A stretch of 64,000 bases of DNA from Saccharopolyspora thermophila (GTDB lineage Bacteria; Actinomycetota; Actinomycetes; Mycobacteriales; Pseudonocardiaceae), in contig NZ_BMMT01000018.1 of NCBI RefSeq assembly GCF_014646075.1, forward strand, positions 27,721 to 91,720, written 5' to 3'. A program made the translations under genes and the position numbers. Under the pieces are notes generated by a model. The model saw nothing but the letters and a program-made list of their open reading frames with translations. It ran no database searches and was not told where the DNA came from. Positions 37,251 through 46,674 of the stretch are shown one piece after another (position 1 is the stretch's first letter; each line of letters begins with the position of its first letter).

Positions 37251-37856
37251 TTGCGACCAGGCTGGTACGCCGACTCGTCCGGCACACCGCGGTGGTGGAG
37301 CCGGGAGACGGGCTGGACCCAGGACGTGCTGTCCCCGTCCGGGGTGCCCACCATCGACCCGGGACCATCCCCGGTCACGCCACCGATCGGCCCGCCCGAG
37401 GTGAACAGCAGCACCCCGTTGAGCTCGGCGGGTCGGGGCAGCCTGCAGCGCGAGGAACCGGTCGACCCGTTCCCGCGCGTGCTGGTCGGCAGCGGCGGAC
37501 TCGCGTCGTTCGTGTTCCTCTTCGCCGCGGCAGCGCTGATCTCGCGGAACCTGGGGCACATCATGGCGGTGGCGGCGCTGGCCGTGCTGGTGACCGGGGT
37601 GGTCTGCGCGAGGCGGCTGCGTGATCCGGGCGTCGATGTCGGCCGCCACGCGACGATCCTGCTGGTGTGCGGCGCGGCCCTGCTCATGCCGATGGTGGGC
37701 CTGATCGGCATCGGGTTCGCCCTGGCCGCGCGCTCGGCGACCGACCGGGAGCTGGCACGCCGGCGGCTGCGGCACGGCTGGGCCGGAATGGGCATCGCGG
37801 GCGGGGTGATCGTCCTGATCATGCTGGTGCTCTCGCTCCTGGACGGCACGCCGTGA
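37251..37856 (+). CDS. DUF2510-domain membrane protein
   Basis: A 201-residue protein opening with LRPGWYADSSGTPRWWSRETGWT, the DUF2510 motif (Gly-Trp-Tyr-x-Asp ... Arg-Trp-Trp ... Gly-Trp-Thr) found at the cytoplasmic start of many actinobacterial membrane proteins. A proline-rich linker and four hydrophobic helices (about 85-105, 106-124, 140-163, 178-198) follow. The TTG at 37251 has AGGGAGG six bases upstream and starts right at the motif. Its stop overlaps the STAND gene start by 4 bp (GTGA), so the two are translationally coupled. Function unknown. Confidence 0.8.
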   Translation: MRPGWYADSSGTPRWWSRETGWTQDVLSPSGVPTIDPGPSPVTPPIGPPEVNSSTPLSSAGRGSLQREEPVDPFPRVLVGSGGLASFVFLFAAAALISRNLGHIMAVAALAVLVTGVVCARRLRDPGVDVGRHATILLVCGAALLMPMVGLIGIGFALAARSATDRELARRRLRHGWAGMGIAGGVIVLIMLVLSLLDGTP

Positions 37857-40279
37857 GCCCGCGCGGTGTCGGCCGCCGCGCCGCGCCCGTGCCGGACCCG
37901 CAGTCACCGCTGGGCCGGTTCGCGCTCGACCTGCAACGCCTGCGGCAGGAAGCCGGGAACCCCAGCTACGAGACGCTGTCCTACGAGACCGCCCGGCTGG
38001 GGCACAGCTTCTCGGACACGTCGTTACGCAACGCCGCCGCCGGCAAGCAGGTGCCCACGTGGGACGTCACCGAGATGTTCGTCCGCGCGTGCGTCGCCTT
38101 CGCCCACGCCAACCCCGAACACGCCGCGGACTCGGCGCGCGGCTGGACGGCCAAGGAGCTCGCCGCGCAGTGGGCGCAGCGCTGGCGGAAGCTGCGGCAC
38201 GCGCCCGATCCGGTCGAGCGCCGCGCCGAACCCGCCACCCCCGAGGGCAACCTGCCCGCCGAACTGACCACGTTCATCGGCCGTGAACGGGAACTCGCCG
38301 AAGCCGAACGGCTGCTGGGCCGGTCGCGGCTGGTCACGCTGGTCGGGATTGGTGGTGTCGGCAAGACCCGGCTGTCGCTGCGGGTCGCCGCTCGGGCGGG
38401 CCGGGCATGCCCGGACGGGACGTGGCTGGTCGAGCTGGCCGGGCTGAGGCAGCCCGGGATGCTGGCCCGCACGGTCGCCGCCGCGCTCGGCGTGCGCGAG
38501 TCGAACCCGTCGGCGCTGGCGGACTTCCTGTCGGGCAAGCGGCTCGTGCTGGTGCTCGACAACTGCGAGCACCTGCTGGACGAATGCGCGGCGCTGGCCC
38601 GAAGTCTGCTGGCCGCGGCACCACAGCTGCTGATCGTGGCCACCAGCCGCCAGCCGCTCGGCATCACCGGCGAGCACACCATGCTGGTGCGTCCGCTGCC
38701 GCTGCCGGACGGTGATGATCTGTCCGATGCCGTGGCGCTGTTCGTCGACCGCGCGTCCGCCGTCGTCCCGGGCTTCGCGCTGACCCCCGAGAACCGCGGA
38801 GTCGTCGCGGAGCTGTGCCGCCGGTTGGACGGCATCCCGCTGGCCATCGAACTGGCCGCGCGCTGGTTGCGGGTGCTGCGGCCGCAGGACCTGCTGGAGC
38901 GGCTGGGCGACTGCTTCCGGCTGCTGCGCAACGGGGATCGCGGCGGCGACCAGCGGCACCGCACGCTGCGGGCGCTGTTCGACTGGAGCTGGGACCTGTG
39001 CTCGCCCACCGAGCAGGCGGTGTGGGCGCGGCTGAGCGTCTTCGAAGGCGGTGTCGCGCTGGACGCCGCCGAGGCCGTCGCCGCTGACGAGGAGACGACC
39101 GCAGAGGACGTGTTCGACGCGGTGGCCGGGCTGGTCGACAAATCCATTTTGACCACAGTGGACACTTCCGGTCAGGTTCGCTACGCGCTGTTGGAGACGC
39201 TGCGCCAGTACGGGCGGGAGCGGCTCGCCGAATCCGGCGACGAGCCGCAGGTCCGCGCGCGGCACCGCGCCTGGTGCGCGCGCCTGGTGCGCAGCGCCGA
39301 AGCGGAGTGGGGTGGCGCCGCCCAGGTGATGTGGTTCGAGCGGCTGCGCCACGAGCACGCCGACCTCCGGGGCGCGCTGGATTCCTGGCTGCGCACCGGG
39401 GACACCGAGGCGGTGCTGTGCGCGACCAGCTCGCTGGCCTTCTACTGGATCGCCTGCGGCCTGCTGCGCGAGGGCCGCGACTGGCTCGACCGGGCGCGAC
39501 GGCAACACTCCGAACCCGGGCTTGCACTGGCCCGGGGGCTGTGGGCGAGCGCGTACCTGGCCGCGGTGCAGGGCGACTTCGCCGCGTCGCTGGAGCAGCT
39601 CAGCGCTGCCGAAGGCATCGCCCGGCGGTTCCGCGACAGCCGCCTGCTCACCGACGCGGCCATGGTCCGCGGCCTGGCCGCCGTGTACCGGGGGGAACGC
39701 GACGAGGCCGCGGCGTTCTCCGAAGCGGCGCTGGCCGGGTACCGCGACTGGGGCGACCCGTTCCGCGTCCAGCTCGGCCTGGGGCAGCTCGGCATGGTGC
39801 ACGCGGCGGGCGGCGACAGCGATCGGGCGATCGAGCTCTACGAGCAGGCGCTGGAGATCGGGAAGGCTCACGGCGAGTCCTGGCTGCGGTCGTCGGTGCT
39901 GTGGGTGCTGGGCATCGAACACCTGCACCGCGGCGACAGCGCAGCCGCGACCGCGCTGCTGCGCGAAACATTGCTGCTCAAGCGCGGGTTCAACGACCGG
40001 CTCGGCATCGCCGCGGTCGCCGACGCACTGGCCTGGGTGGCCTCGGCCGAAGACCGCGCCGCGGACGCGGCCCGCCTGTTCGGCTTCGCCCACGCCACGT
40101 GGCGGCACGTCGGCGAGCGGCTGTTGGGCTTTCCCGACCTGGTGGCGCGCCACGAGCACCACACCGACCGAGTCCGCGACTCCCTCGGCGAAGACTGTTT
40201 CGCGAAGGAGTTCGACGAAGGCGCCCGGCTGTCGGTCCCGGACGGCGTGGCGCTGGCGGCCGGCCTCACTCGACCTTGA
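37853..40279 (+). CDS. STAND ATPase/TPR regulator with XRE-like N-terminal domain
   Basis: An 808-residue protein: N-terminal helix-turn-helix-like domain (about 17-85, LGRFALDLQRLRQEAGNPSYETL...SDTSLRNAAAGKQVPTWDVT), NB-ARC-type ATPase with Walker A GIGGVGKTRL (about 164-173) and Walker B VLVLDNCEHLLDE (about 232), a winged-helix region ending RYALLETLRQYGRERL, and a TPR-like C-half (about 480-790). This is the AfsR/SARP-like STAND layout with an XRE-like domain in place of a SARP or LuxR domain. Such proteins switch state on ATP and ligand binding. Coupled to the DUF2510 gene; its end overlaps the convergent lipoprotein gene by 14 bp. Confidence 0.85.
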   Translation: MSPRGVGRRAAPVPDPQSPLGRFALDLQRLRQEAGNPSYETLSYETARLGHSFSDTSLRNAAAGKQVPTWDVTEMFVRACVAFAHANPEHAADSARGWTAKELAAQWAQRWRKLRHAPDPVERRAEPATPEGNLPAELTTFIGRERELAEAERLLGRSRLVTLVGIGGVGKTRLSLRVAARAGRACPDGTWLVELAGLRQPGMLARTVAAALGVRESNPSALADFLSGKRLVLVLDNCEHLLDECAALARSLLAAAPQLLIVATSRQPLGITGEHTMLVRPLPLPDGDDLSDAVALFVDRASAVVPGFALTPENRGVVAELCRRLDGIPLAIELAARWLRVLRPQDLLERLGDCFRLLRNGDRGGDQRHRTLRALFDWSWDLCSPTEQAVWARLSVFEGGVALDAAEAVAADEETTAEDVFDAVAGLVDKSILTTVDTSGQVRYALLETLRQYGRERLAESGDEPQVRARHRAWCARLVRSAEAEWGGAAQVMWFERLRHEHADLRGALDSWLRTGDTEAVLCATSSLAFYWIACGLLREGRDWLDRARRQHSEPGLALARGLWASAYLAAVQGDFAASLEQLSAAEGIARRFRDSRLLTDAAMVRGLAAVYRGERDEAAAFSEAALAGYRDWGDPFRVQLGLGQLGMVHAAGGDSDRAIELYEQALEIGKAHGESWLRSSVLWVLGIEHLHRGDSAAATALLRETLLLKRGFNDRLGIAAVADALAWVASAEDRAADAARLFGFAHATWRHVGERLLGFPDLVARHEHHTDRVRDSLGEDCFAKEFDEGARLSVPDGVALAAGLTRP

Positions 40280-41498
40280 ACACCCAGTGCTCACCGGGAC
40301 CGCGGGTGGCCCACGCGTAGCCGCCCGCGCTGGCGACCGGGAGCGCGGTCAGGCCCTCTGCGAGGGGCCGCTTCTGCTCGGTGGACACGGCGACCGGCAG
40401 TTTCTCGTCGACCAGCCCGTACATGGTGCTGCCGGTCACCGCGGTCACCCGGAACGCCCGGTCGCCGTCGGCGTTCTCCCACAGCAGCCGCCCGCCGCGC
40501 ACGTCCACCACGGTGGCGCCCTGGTCGGAATGCACCGCGCCGATGCCGCTGACCGGGTCGTAGGTCAACTCCTGGTGGAAGCCGGACCACCGGTGCCCGC
40601 GCTCGACCGGGAACCACCAGGCGATGGCACCGCTGGCGGGATCGTGAGCGGCGAGCGCGAAGGAGTCGACGCCGAGCTGCCAGTGGATCAGCACCCGGCC
40701 GTCGGCGAAGCCGACCACGTCCGGCGCCTCGGCCGGGCCCTCCTCGCCGGGCGGTGCGACGTCGCGGCCCCGCCACAGCTCGGTGGTCGGCGACAGCCGG
40801 TAGGCGACCAGTTCACCGTCATCGCCGTACTGCGCCAGCAGCACGTCACCGTACACGCCGACGACGCGCTGCCGCCCGGCGATGGTCGGCTCCCCCGCTG
40901 TCCACACCGGACGTCCCTGCAGGTCGTGGACGGTTTCGGTGTCGACGCCGCCCACCTGCTCGGAGCGCAGGACCCAACCGTTCCGGAAGTGCCCCGGGGA
41001 CCCGTCGGTCGCGACCTCCCGCCACACCAGCCGTGCTGCCGCGTCGTACACCTCGGTGACGTGCTGCTCCTGGGCCGCGGTCATGGTCGTTTCCGGTGTC
41101 GTCGTCGAATAGGTCAGCACCACGACCGGCCGGCCACCGACCTCCGCCGGCTCCAGCGCGGACTGGGCGTCGTCGGAGGGAACGGGGACGCTGGCGCGCT
41201 CCCGGCCGGTGGCGGGGTCGAGGAAGAGCAGCACCTCCTGCTGCCCGCGGTCGCCGAGGAAGGCGAACACGTCACCGACACCGACGACCTTGCGGAACGG
41301 TCCCGCCCCGAAGTCGTCCTCACCCCGCGTGGCCACCGTCCCCTGCCACGCCGGTTGGGCGGCCAACCCCGGCAGGGGCGCTCCCGGGAAAGCCGGGCGC
41401 GCGGCCTCGGCTGGCGCCGGGGCGGGCGAACCACCACACCCCGCCACGCCCACCAGGGCGGCGAACGCCGCTGCCACCCACCGCATCCGTCCTGCCAT
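40266..41498 (-). CDS. Secreted beta-propeller (PQQ-like) lipoprotein
   Basis: A 410-residue lipoprotein. Signal: RMRWVAAAFAALVGVAGC, lipobox GVAGC with Cys near residue 22. The mature part shows repeated four-stranded blade patterns typical of PQQ-like/WD beta-propellers (FRNGWVLRSEQVG, LVWREVAT, GVYGDVLLAQYGDDGELVAY, GRVLIHWQLG). It should sit on the outer membrane face as a protein-binding scaffold. ATG at 41498 starts at the signal; the longer frame adds a segment outside it. Not a recognised enzyme. Confidence 0.8.
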   Translation of the reverse strand: MAGRMRWVAAAFAALVGVAGCGGSPAPAPAEAARPAFPGAPLPGLAAQPAWQGTVATRGEDDFGAGPFRKVVGVGDVFAFLGDRGQQEVLLFLDPATGRERASVPVPSDDAQSALEPAEVGGRPVVVLTYSTTTPETTMTAAQEQHVTEVYDAAARLVWREVATDGSPGHFRNGWVLRSEQVGGVDTETVHDLQGRPVWTAGEPTIAGRQRVVGVYGDVLLAQYGDDGELVAYRLSPTTELWRGRDVAPPGEEGPAEAPDVVGFADGRVLIHWQLGVDSFALAAHDPASGAIAWWFPVERGHRWSGFHQELTYDPVSGIGAVHSDQGATVVDVRGGRLLWENADGDRAFRVTAVTGSTMYGLVDEKLPVAVSTEQKRPLAEGLTALPVASAGGYAWATRGPGEHWVFKVE

Positions 41499-41597
41499 GC
41501 CTGAACCAACTCCCGTGATCGAACCGAACGCCGACCACGGTGGCGACCCGAACCGGACCAGGACCAGCGAACTTCGGAACTTCTGATCAACCACTGA

Positions 41598-42494
41598 TCA
41601 TTCGACGATCCGGCTCGCTTCGGCGATCAGCTCGTCGAGCACGAGCTGGACGGCCGGGCGTTCGGTGGCTCCGCGCCGGGAGACGACCTCGATGTTGCGA
41701 CCGGCGCGGACACCGCCCAGCGGGCGGAGCGCCACCGAGCGGCGATTCGCCGAGTACCGGGGGAGCAGGGCCACGCCATGCCCGTCGGCGACCAGCGCCT
41801 CGGTGACCCGGAAGTCGTTGATGCGCTGCACGACCCTCGGCCGCACGCCGGTGCGGACGGCCAGCGAGCGCAGCACGTCGTCCACCGGGAACCCCACGTC
41901 GACGCTCAGCCACGGCTCCTCGACCAGCTCGGCCGGTTCGACACGCTCCTGCGCCGCCAGCGGGTGCCCAAGCGGGAGCGCGACGTCCAGCGGTTCGCGC
42001 AGCAGCGGGGTGATCGCCATCCGCTCGCCGTCGAACGGCGGTGCCTGGTCGTCCCGGTGCGTGACCACCAGGTCGAAATCCGCGGTCAGGCCTGGGACCT
42101 GCACCGGCGTCATGTCGACGTCGCGGCACTCCAGCCGCACCTCGGGGTGCGCGCCCATTCGTCGCAGCAGGCCAGGGAGCAGCAGGAACGCTCCCGACGG
42201 GAAGATCGCCACCCGCACGACCCCGCGCGGCGTGGACCGGTAGCTGTCCAGCTCCGCCTCGGCTCGGTCGATCGCGGCCAGCACCTCGTCGGCCCGCGCG
42301 GCCAACGCCCGGCCGGCGTCGGTGAGGCGCAGGCCGCGACCGGCGGGCTCGGTCAGCTGCACCCCGACCTCGGCCTGCAGGGCCCGAAGCTGCTGCGACA
42401 CGGCGGACGGGGTGTAGGACAGCGCCTTGGCGACGGCGGTGACGGTCCCCCGGTCGGCCAGCTCCCGCAGGAATCGCAACCTGCGAACGTCCAT
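41598..42494 (-). CDS. LysR-family transcriptional regulator
   Basis: A 298-residue regulator. Winged helix-turn-helix at residues 3-62 (VRRLRFLRELADRGTVTAVAKALSYTPSAVSQQLRALQAEVG pattern) and an effector-binding domain. Divergent from the EamA transporter gene 95 bp away, which it probably controls. The space contains the repeated TCCATG-like words around 42512-42532, possible binding half-sites. This LysR/EamA pairing is common in actinobacteria. Confidence 0.93.
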   Translation of the reverse strand: MDVRRLRFLRELADRGTVTAVAKALSYTPSAVSQQLRALQAEVGVQLTEPAGRGLRLTDAGRALAARADEVLAAIDRAEAELDSYRSTPRGVVRVAIFPSGAFLLLPGLLRRMGAHPEVRLECRDVDMTPVQVPGLTADFDLVVTHRDDQAPPFDGERMAITPLLREPLDVALPLGHPLAAQERVEPAELVEEPWLSVDVGFPVDDVLRSLAVRTGVRPRVVQRINDFRVTEALVADGHGVALLPRYSANRRSVALRPLGGVRAGRNIEVVSRRGATERPAVQLVLDELIAEASRIVE

Positions 42495-42589
42495 GGCACG
42501 ATGCTAGCGGTGTCCATGAAGGACTTCTCCATGCTCAGTGCACATAATGTTGCTTGTTCTTCACGATCGTGCCGCCCAGGCTGGAGGAC

Positions 42590-43537
42590 GTGACTCCGCG
42601 GGATCGTTCGCTGGCCGTGCTCGTCGCCGTGCTGTGGGGCGCCAACTTCATCGCCCTCGACTTCGGGCTCGGGCACTTCCCCCCGTTCTTCTTCGCGGGG
42701 CTGCGGTTCGCCGTGCTGCTGCCGCTGCTGTTCTTCGTGCCGCGGCCGCAGGTCCCGTGGCAGTGGCTGATCGGCTACGGGTTGTTCTTCGGGTCCCTGC
42801 AGTTCGCGTTTCTGTTCGTGGCGATGCACATCGGGATGCCGACCGGGCTGGCGTCGCTGGTGCAGCAGGCTTCCGCGCCGTTCACCGTGGCGCTCGGGGC
42901 GCTGCTGCTGCGGGAGCGGATCTCCCCGGTGCAGGTCGCCGGCATCCTCACCGCCGTGTTCGGCATGGTGCTGATCGGCTGGCACCGCGCGCAGAGCGCC
43001 GCCCTGCTGCCCATGCTGATCACCGTCTGCGGTGCGCTCTCGTGGGCCCTGGGCAACCTGTGCGCGCGCAAGGCCAACCCGCAGAACCCGCTGCACCTGA
43101 CGCTGTGGATCGCGATCGTCCCGCCCCTGCCGATGTTCGCGCTGTCGGCGGCCTTCGAAGGGCCGACCGCGGGCTGGGACGCGCTGGCAACCGCCTTGGA
43201 CTCCCCCGCCGGCTGGTACGCGCTCGGCGGTCTCGCCTACACCTCGCTGCTCGCGACGATCGTGGGTTCCGGGCTGTGGACGACGTTGCTGGGCCGCTAC
43301 CCGGCGAGCCGGGTGGCACCGTTCTCGCTGCTGGTGCCGATCGTCGGGATCACCACCGCGTGGCTCATCCTGGGCGAGCGCCCGCACCCGGTGGAGCTCG
43401 CCGCGGGTGCCGTGGTGGTCACCGGAGTCCTCCTGGGCAGCCTGGAGCTTCCCCGGCGAACCGCCCCGCCCGAGGTGCTCGAACCCGGTGACGTGAGTGC
43501 CCCGGCCCGGGCGTTCGGGCCGGGGCGCCCGGACTAG
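42590..43537 (+). CDS. EamA/DMT-family transporter
   Basis: A 315-residue membrane protein with ten predicted helices and two EamA repeats (first from ALWGANFIALDFGL, second from VCGALSWALGNLCARK). EamA proteins export metabolites such as amino acids. Three starts are in frame (TTG 42554, GTG 42569, GTG 42590); 42590 matches the family N-terminus (TPRDRSLAVLVAVLWGANF), though GGAGG lies only 2 bases before it. Expression probably depends on the divergent LysR. Its stop overlaps the pseudogene stop at 43534-43537 on the other strand. Confidence 0.9.
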   Translation: MTPRDRSLAVLVAVLWGANFIALDFGLGHFPPFFFAGLRFAVLLPLLFFVPRPQVPWQWLIGYGLFFGSLQFAFLFVAMHIGMPTGLASLVQQASAPFTVALGALLLRERISPVQVAGILTAVFGMVLIGWHRAQSAALLPMLITVCGALSWALGNLCARKANPQNPLHLTLWIAIVPPLPMFALSAAFEGPTAGWDALATALDSPAGWYALGGLAYTSLLATIVGSGLWTTLLGRYPASRVAPFSLLVPIVGITTAWLILGERPHPVELAAGAVVVTGVLLGSLELPRRTAPPEVLEPGDVSAPARAFGPGRPD

Positions 43538-44101
43538 GGCGTCAGCGTGCCGGGCCAGAGGTGCTGCTTCGCGGGCACCGCCGAGCCGCGGAACCACTCC
43601 TGGAAGTAACCGCTGAGGTCCTGCCCGGAGATGTCCGCCACGAACGCCTCGAACTGCGGCCAGTCGACGTCATCACCGCGGTGCTGCTGCGGCCACTGCT
43701 TGAGCACCCGGTCGAACGCGGCGTCACCGATCTGCCGGCGCAGTGCGTGCAGCGCGAGCTTGCCCTTGGTGTAGGTGTTGATGCGTACGCGTTGACCACC
43801 GGGGTCCCGTCGGCCAACGTCGAGCGTTCGATCTCGAAGCGGTCGACGGCCACGGAAATGGCGGCCGGGTCGACGTCCGTTTCGCTCCAGCGGACGGTGT
43901 TCACGGCGGGCACCGGCTCCTCCCGGCCGATCGACACGACGCTCCAGCCGTCCGGCACGGTCGCCGTCAGGCGGAAGTCAGCCCTGTCGTGGTCGTCCTC
44001 GTGGGCGGGGAACCAGGAGCTGGAAGGGTGACGAGCGCCAGTGCCGCCACCGCGCCGATCCTGCTGCGCAACGTGCTTGCTCTCCGAGGGAAGTGGCTCA
44101 T
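43534..44101 (-). pseudogene. Remnant of a secreted M1 aminopeptidase
   Basis: Three pieces in three frames, in the right order for an M1 metallopeptidase. From 44101 a signal peptide (MSHFPRRASTLRSRIGAVAA...VTLPAPG). Around 44020-43790 an N-domain piece (WFPAHEDDHDRADFRLTATVPDG). From about 43781 the C-terminal piece (INTYTKGKLALHALRRQIGD...YFQEWFRGSAVP) ending at 43534. The central HExxH zinc domain is gone, and at least two internal deletions shifted frame. It is a clear gene ruin: remnants total under 190 residues against about 480 for the intact family. Confidence 0.75.
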
Positions 44102-44181
44102 GGCAGCCACTGTGCTGCGCTGTGGCGTCGGAACCCCGTCTCGGCAATGTCGCAGTTTCGTCGCAACCGCCGCCAGGGCGG

Positions 44182-44364
44182 TCAGGACCGGTGGGTCCCG
44201 ATGCGCTCGAAGTCCGGGTTGCAGACGTGGACTCCGTTGCCCGCCGGGCAGTCATAGGTGACCAGGGACTCCCGCGACTCGGCCACCAGGCGCTCGGCCG
44301 TCGTGCGCTCCAGGATCGCCCGGTGCTCGCACGCGGAGCACCGCGGCGCGCTGCTGTACCTCAC
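44182..44364 (-). CDS. Small zinc-ribbon-like protein
   Basis: A 60-residue protein. RCSACEHRAIL (Cys8, Cys11) and VTYDCPAGNGVHVCNPDFE (two more Cys about 28 residues later) give a four-Cys zinc-ribbon arrangement. GTG at 44364 has GGAGGAG three bases upstream, an unusually strong site that fixes the start. Conserved Gly-Asn-Gly-Val-His-Val-Cys-Asn-Pro pattern suggests a known small actinobacterial family of unknown role. Located between the M1 pseudogene and the peptide importer. Confidence 0.7.
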   Translation of the reverse strand: MRYSSAPRCSACEHRAILERTTAERLVAESRESLVTYDCPAGNGVHVCNPDFERIGTHRS

Positions 44365-44493
44365 TCGCTCCTCCGTTCCACCGCTGACACGGTGGATCCT
44401 ATGTGGACGCACAACACCGCGCGGGCGAGATGCGACACACCTCGCTTCCCCGCCCGGACGGCGGCATATTTCCCATAACATCGCACCCGCGGG

Positions 44494-45594
44494 TCAGGCG
44501 GACCGGGGTGCGGTGATGTCGACGTCGCCGAAGTCCGCCGGGTGCACCGCCTCGGCCACCACCTCGTGCGGTTCGATCCGGCCGTCCCGGATGTCCTCCG
44601 CGTAGTGGCACGCAACCCGGTGCCCGGGCCTGAGTTCCCGCAGCACCGGGCGTTCGGTGTCGCACCGCACGGGCTGCCGCCACGGACAGCGGGTGTGGAA
44701 CCGGCAACCGGACGGCGGCGCCGCCGGCGACGGCAGGTCGCCGGAGAGCAGGATCTGCTCCCGCTGGTCCTCCACCACCGGGTCCGGCACCGGCACGGCC
44801 GACAGCAGCGCCTTCGAGTACGGGTGCAGCGGCTGCGCGTACAGCTCGTCCGATGTGGACTCCTCCACGAGGCCGCCCAGGTACATCACCCCGACCCGGT
44901 CGGCGATGTGCCGCACCACCGCCAGGTCGTGCGCGATCACCAGGTACGTCAGCCGGAACTCCTCCTGCAGGTCCGCCAGCAGGTTGAGCACCTGGGCCTG
45001 CACCGAGACGTCCAACGCCGACACCGGCTCGTCGGCCACCACCAGCTCCGGGCCCACCGACAGCGCGCGGGCGATTCCGATCCGCTGCCGCTGCCCGCCG
45101 GAGAACTCGTGCGGGTACTTGCGCAGCGCCGTCGACGGCAGGCCGACCGACGACAGCAGTTCCCGCAGCCGCTTGTCGGTGGCCGCGCGGTCGGTGTCCA
45201 GCCCGTGCGCGCGCATGCCCTCCACCAGCAGCGACTGCACCGACTGCCGGGGGTCCAGCGACGACAGCGGGTCCTGGAACACCATCTGCATCCGACGGCG
45301 CATCCGCCGCAGCGGCTCGCCCTTCATCGCCGACAGATCCACCCCGTCGAACACGACGCGCCCGGAGGTGGGTTTCTCCAGCCGCAGCACGGCACGCCCC
45401 AGCGTCGACTTGCCGCAGCCGGACTCACCGACCAGGCCGTAGGTCTCGCCGCGCTCGACGCGCAGCGACACCCCGTCCACGGCGTAGACGTGGCCGACCG
45501 TGCGGTCCAGCACCACGCCGCGCCTGATCGGGAAGTGCACGGCCAGGTCCTCGACCTCGACCAGCGGGTCGGCGGTCCCCGCGGTCTCGCTCAT
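44494..45594 (-). CDS. Peptide ABC importer, second ATPase (DppF/OppF-like)
   Basis: A 366-residue ATPase. Walker A GESGCGKS (56-63), Q-loop [11 protein letters not shown], signature [15 protein letters not shown], Walker [13 protein letters not shown] and the switch His in VIAHD. The C-terminal oligopeptide-transporter extension holds Cys pairs ([20 protein letters not shown]) found in OppF/DppF proteins, which may bind an iron-sulfur cluster. Last gene of the operon; its start overlaps the preceding ATPase stop by 4 bp. It works with the other ATPase at the cytoplasmic face to drive peptide uptake. Confidence 0.95.
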   Translation of the reverse strand: MSETAGTADPLVEVEDLAVHFPIRRGVVLDRTVGHVYAVDGVSLRVERGETYGLVGESGCGKSTLGRAVLRLEKPTSGRVVFDGVDLSAMKGEPLRRMRRRMQMVFQDPLSSLDPRQSVQSLLVEGMRAHGLDTDRAATDKRLRELLSSVGLPSTALRKYPHEFSGGQRQRIGIARALSVGPELVVADEPVSALDVSVQAQVLNLLADLQEEFRLTYLVIAHDLAVVRHIADRVGVMYLGGLVEESTSDELYAQPLHPYSKALLSAVPVPDPVVEDQREQILLSGDLPSPAAPPSGCRFHTRCPWRQPVRCDTERPVLRELRPGHRVACHYAEDIRDGRIEPHEVVAEAVHPADFGDVDITAPRSA

Positions 45595-46589
45595 GACGCC
45601 TCCACGGAAGTCGACATCGTCTCGCGCATCGGGTTGTGGCAGCGCAGCAGACGCGCGCCCACGTCGATGCTCGCGTCCGGGGTCTGCTGTTCGCAGATAT
45701 TCAGCGCGTTCGGGCAGCGGGGGCAGAACGCACAGCCCGCGTCCCAGGGGATGTTGTCGCTGACCGAACCCCTGATCGGGACCAGCCGCTGCCCGCGTGG
45801 CGAGTCCAGCCGCGGGATCGAGGCCAGCAGCCCGGCGGTGTACGGGTGGCGCGGCCGGGCGAACAGCTCGTGCCGCGCCGCGCGCTCCACCACCCGCCCC
45901 GCGTACAGCACGTTCACCTCGTCGCAGAGCCCGGCCACCACGCCCAGGTCGTGGGTGATCATGATCAGCGCGGTGTCGGTCTCGGCGACCAGTTCCGCGA
46001 GCAGCCGCAGGATCTGCGCCTGGATCGTCACGTCCAGCGCGGTGGTCGGCTCGTCGGCGATGAGCAGCCGCGGCCTGCAGGCCAGCGCCATCGCGATCAG
46101 CGCGCGCTGCCGCATGCCGCCGGACAGCTGGTGCGGGTACTCCTTCAACCGCCGCCGCGGGTCCGGGATGCCCACCCGCCGCAGCAGGTCCTCCGCCTCG
46201 GGCATCGCCGCCCTGCGCGGCAGGCCGCGGTGCCGCTCGATCACCTCGGAGACCTGCAACCCGATGGGCACCACCGGGTTCAGCGAGGTCAGCGGGTCCT
46301 GGAACACCATGCTGAGGTCCCGGCCGCGGCGCTGGTCGAGTTCGCGCTGCGGCAGCCCCAGCAGGTCGGTGCCGTCAAAGACCACCGAGCCGGACACCTC
46401 CGCGCCCCGGTTGGGCAACAGGCCCATGATGGCCAGCGACGTCACCGACTTGCCGCAGCCCGACTCACCGACCAGCCCGACCGTGCGCCCCGGCTCGACG
46501 TCGAAGGAGATGCCGTCCACGGCGGTCACCGGCGGTTCGCCCTTGCGGGTGAACACCACCGACAGGTCCCGAACTTCCAGCAGTGCCAT
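45591..46589 (-). CDS. Peptide ABC importer, first ATPase (DppD/OppD-like)
   Basis: A 332-residue ATPase. Walker A GESGCGKS (41-48), signature [15 protein letters not shown], Walker [13 protein letters not shown], switch His ITHD. C-terminal Cys cluster [14 protein letters not shown] plus RCHNP is the conserved oligopeptide/dipeptide transporter motif. Its gene starts 85 bp after the permease gene and overlaps the next ATPase (ATGA). Forms the heterodimeric motor with the DppF-like protein. Confidence 0.95.
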   Translation of the reverse strand: MALLEVRDLSVVFTRKGEPPVTAVDGISFDVEPGRTVGLVGESGCGKSVTSLAIMGLLPNRGAEVSGSVVFDGTDLLGLPQRELDQRRGRDLSMVFQDPLTSLNPVVPIGLQVSEVIERHRGLPRRAAMPEAEDLLRRVGIPDPRRRLKEYPHQLSGGMRQRALIAMALACRPRLLIADEPTTALDVTIQAQILRLLAELVAETDTALIMITHDLGVVAGLCDEVNVLYAGRVVERAARHELFARPRHPYTAGLLASIPRLDSPRGQRLVPIRGSVSDNIPWDAGCAFCPRCPNALNICEQQTPDASIDVGARLLRCHNPMRETMSTSVEAS

Positions 46590-46674
46590 ATCCCCATTCC
46601 TTTACGCCCGAAGGGCACTCGAGCGAGGCTCCCGGCCCTGCCACGGCGACCGACTCACGGACCGACCCTCCCGG

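Noticed and set aside
38024-40294. Long antisense frame under the STAND gene
   Set aside because: Overlaps a protein with clear Walker motifs; no initiation signals.
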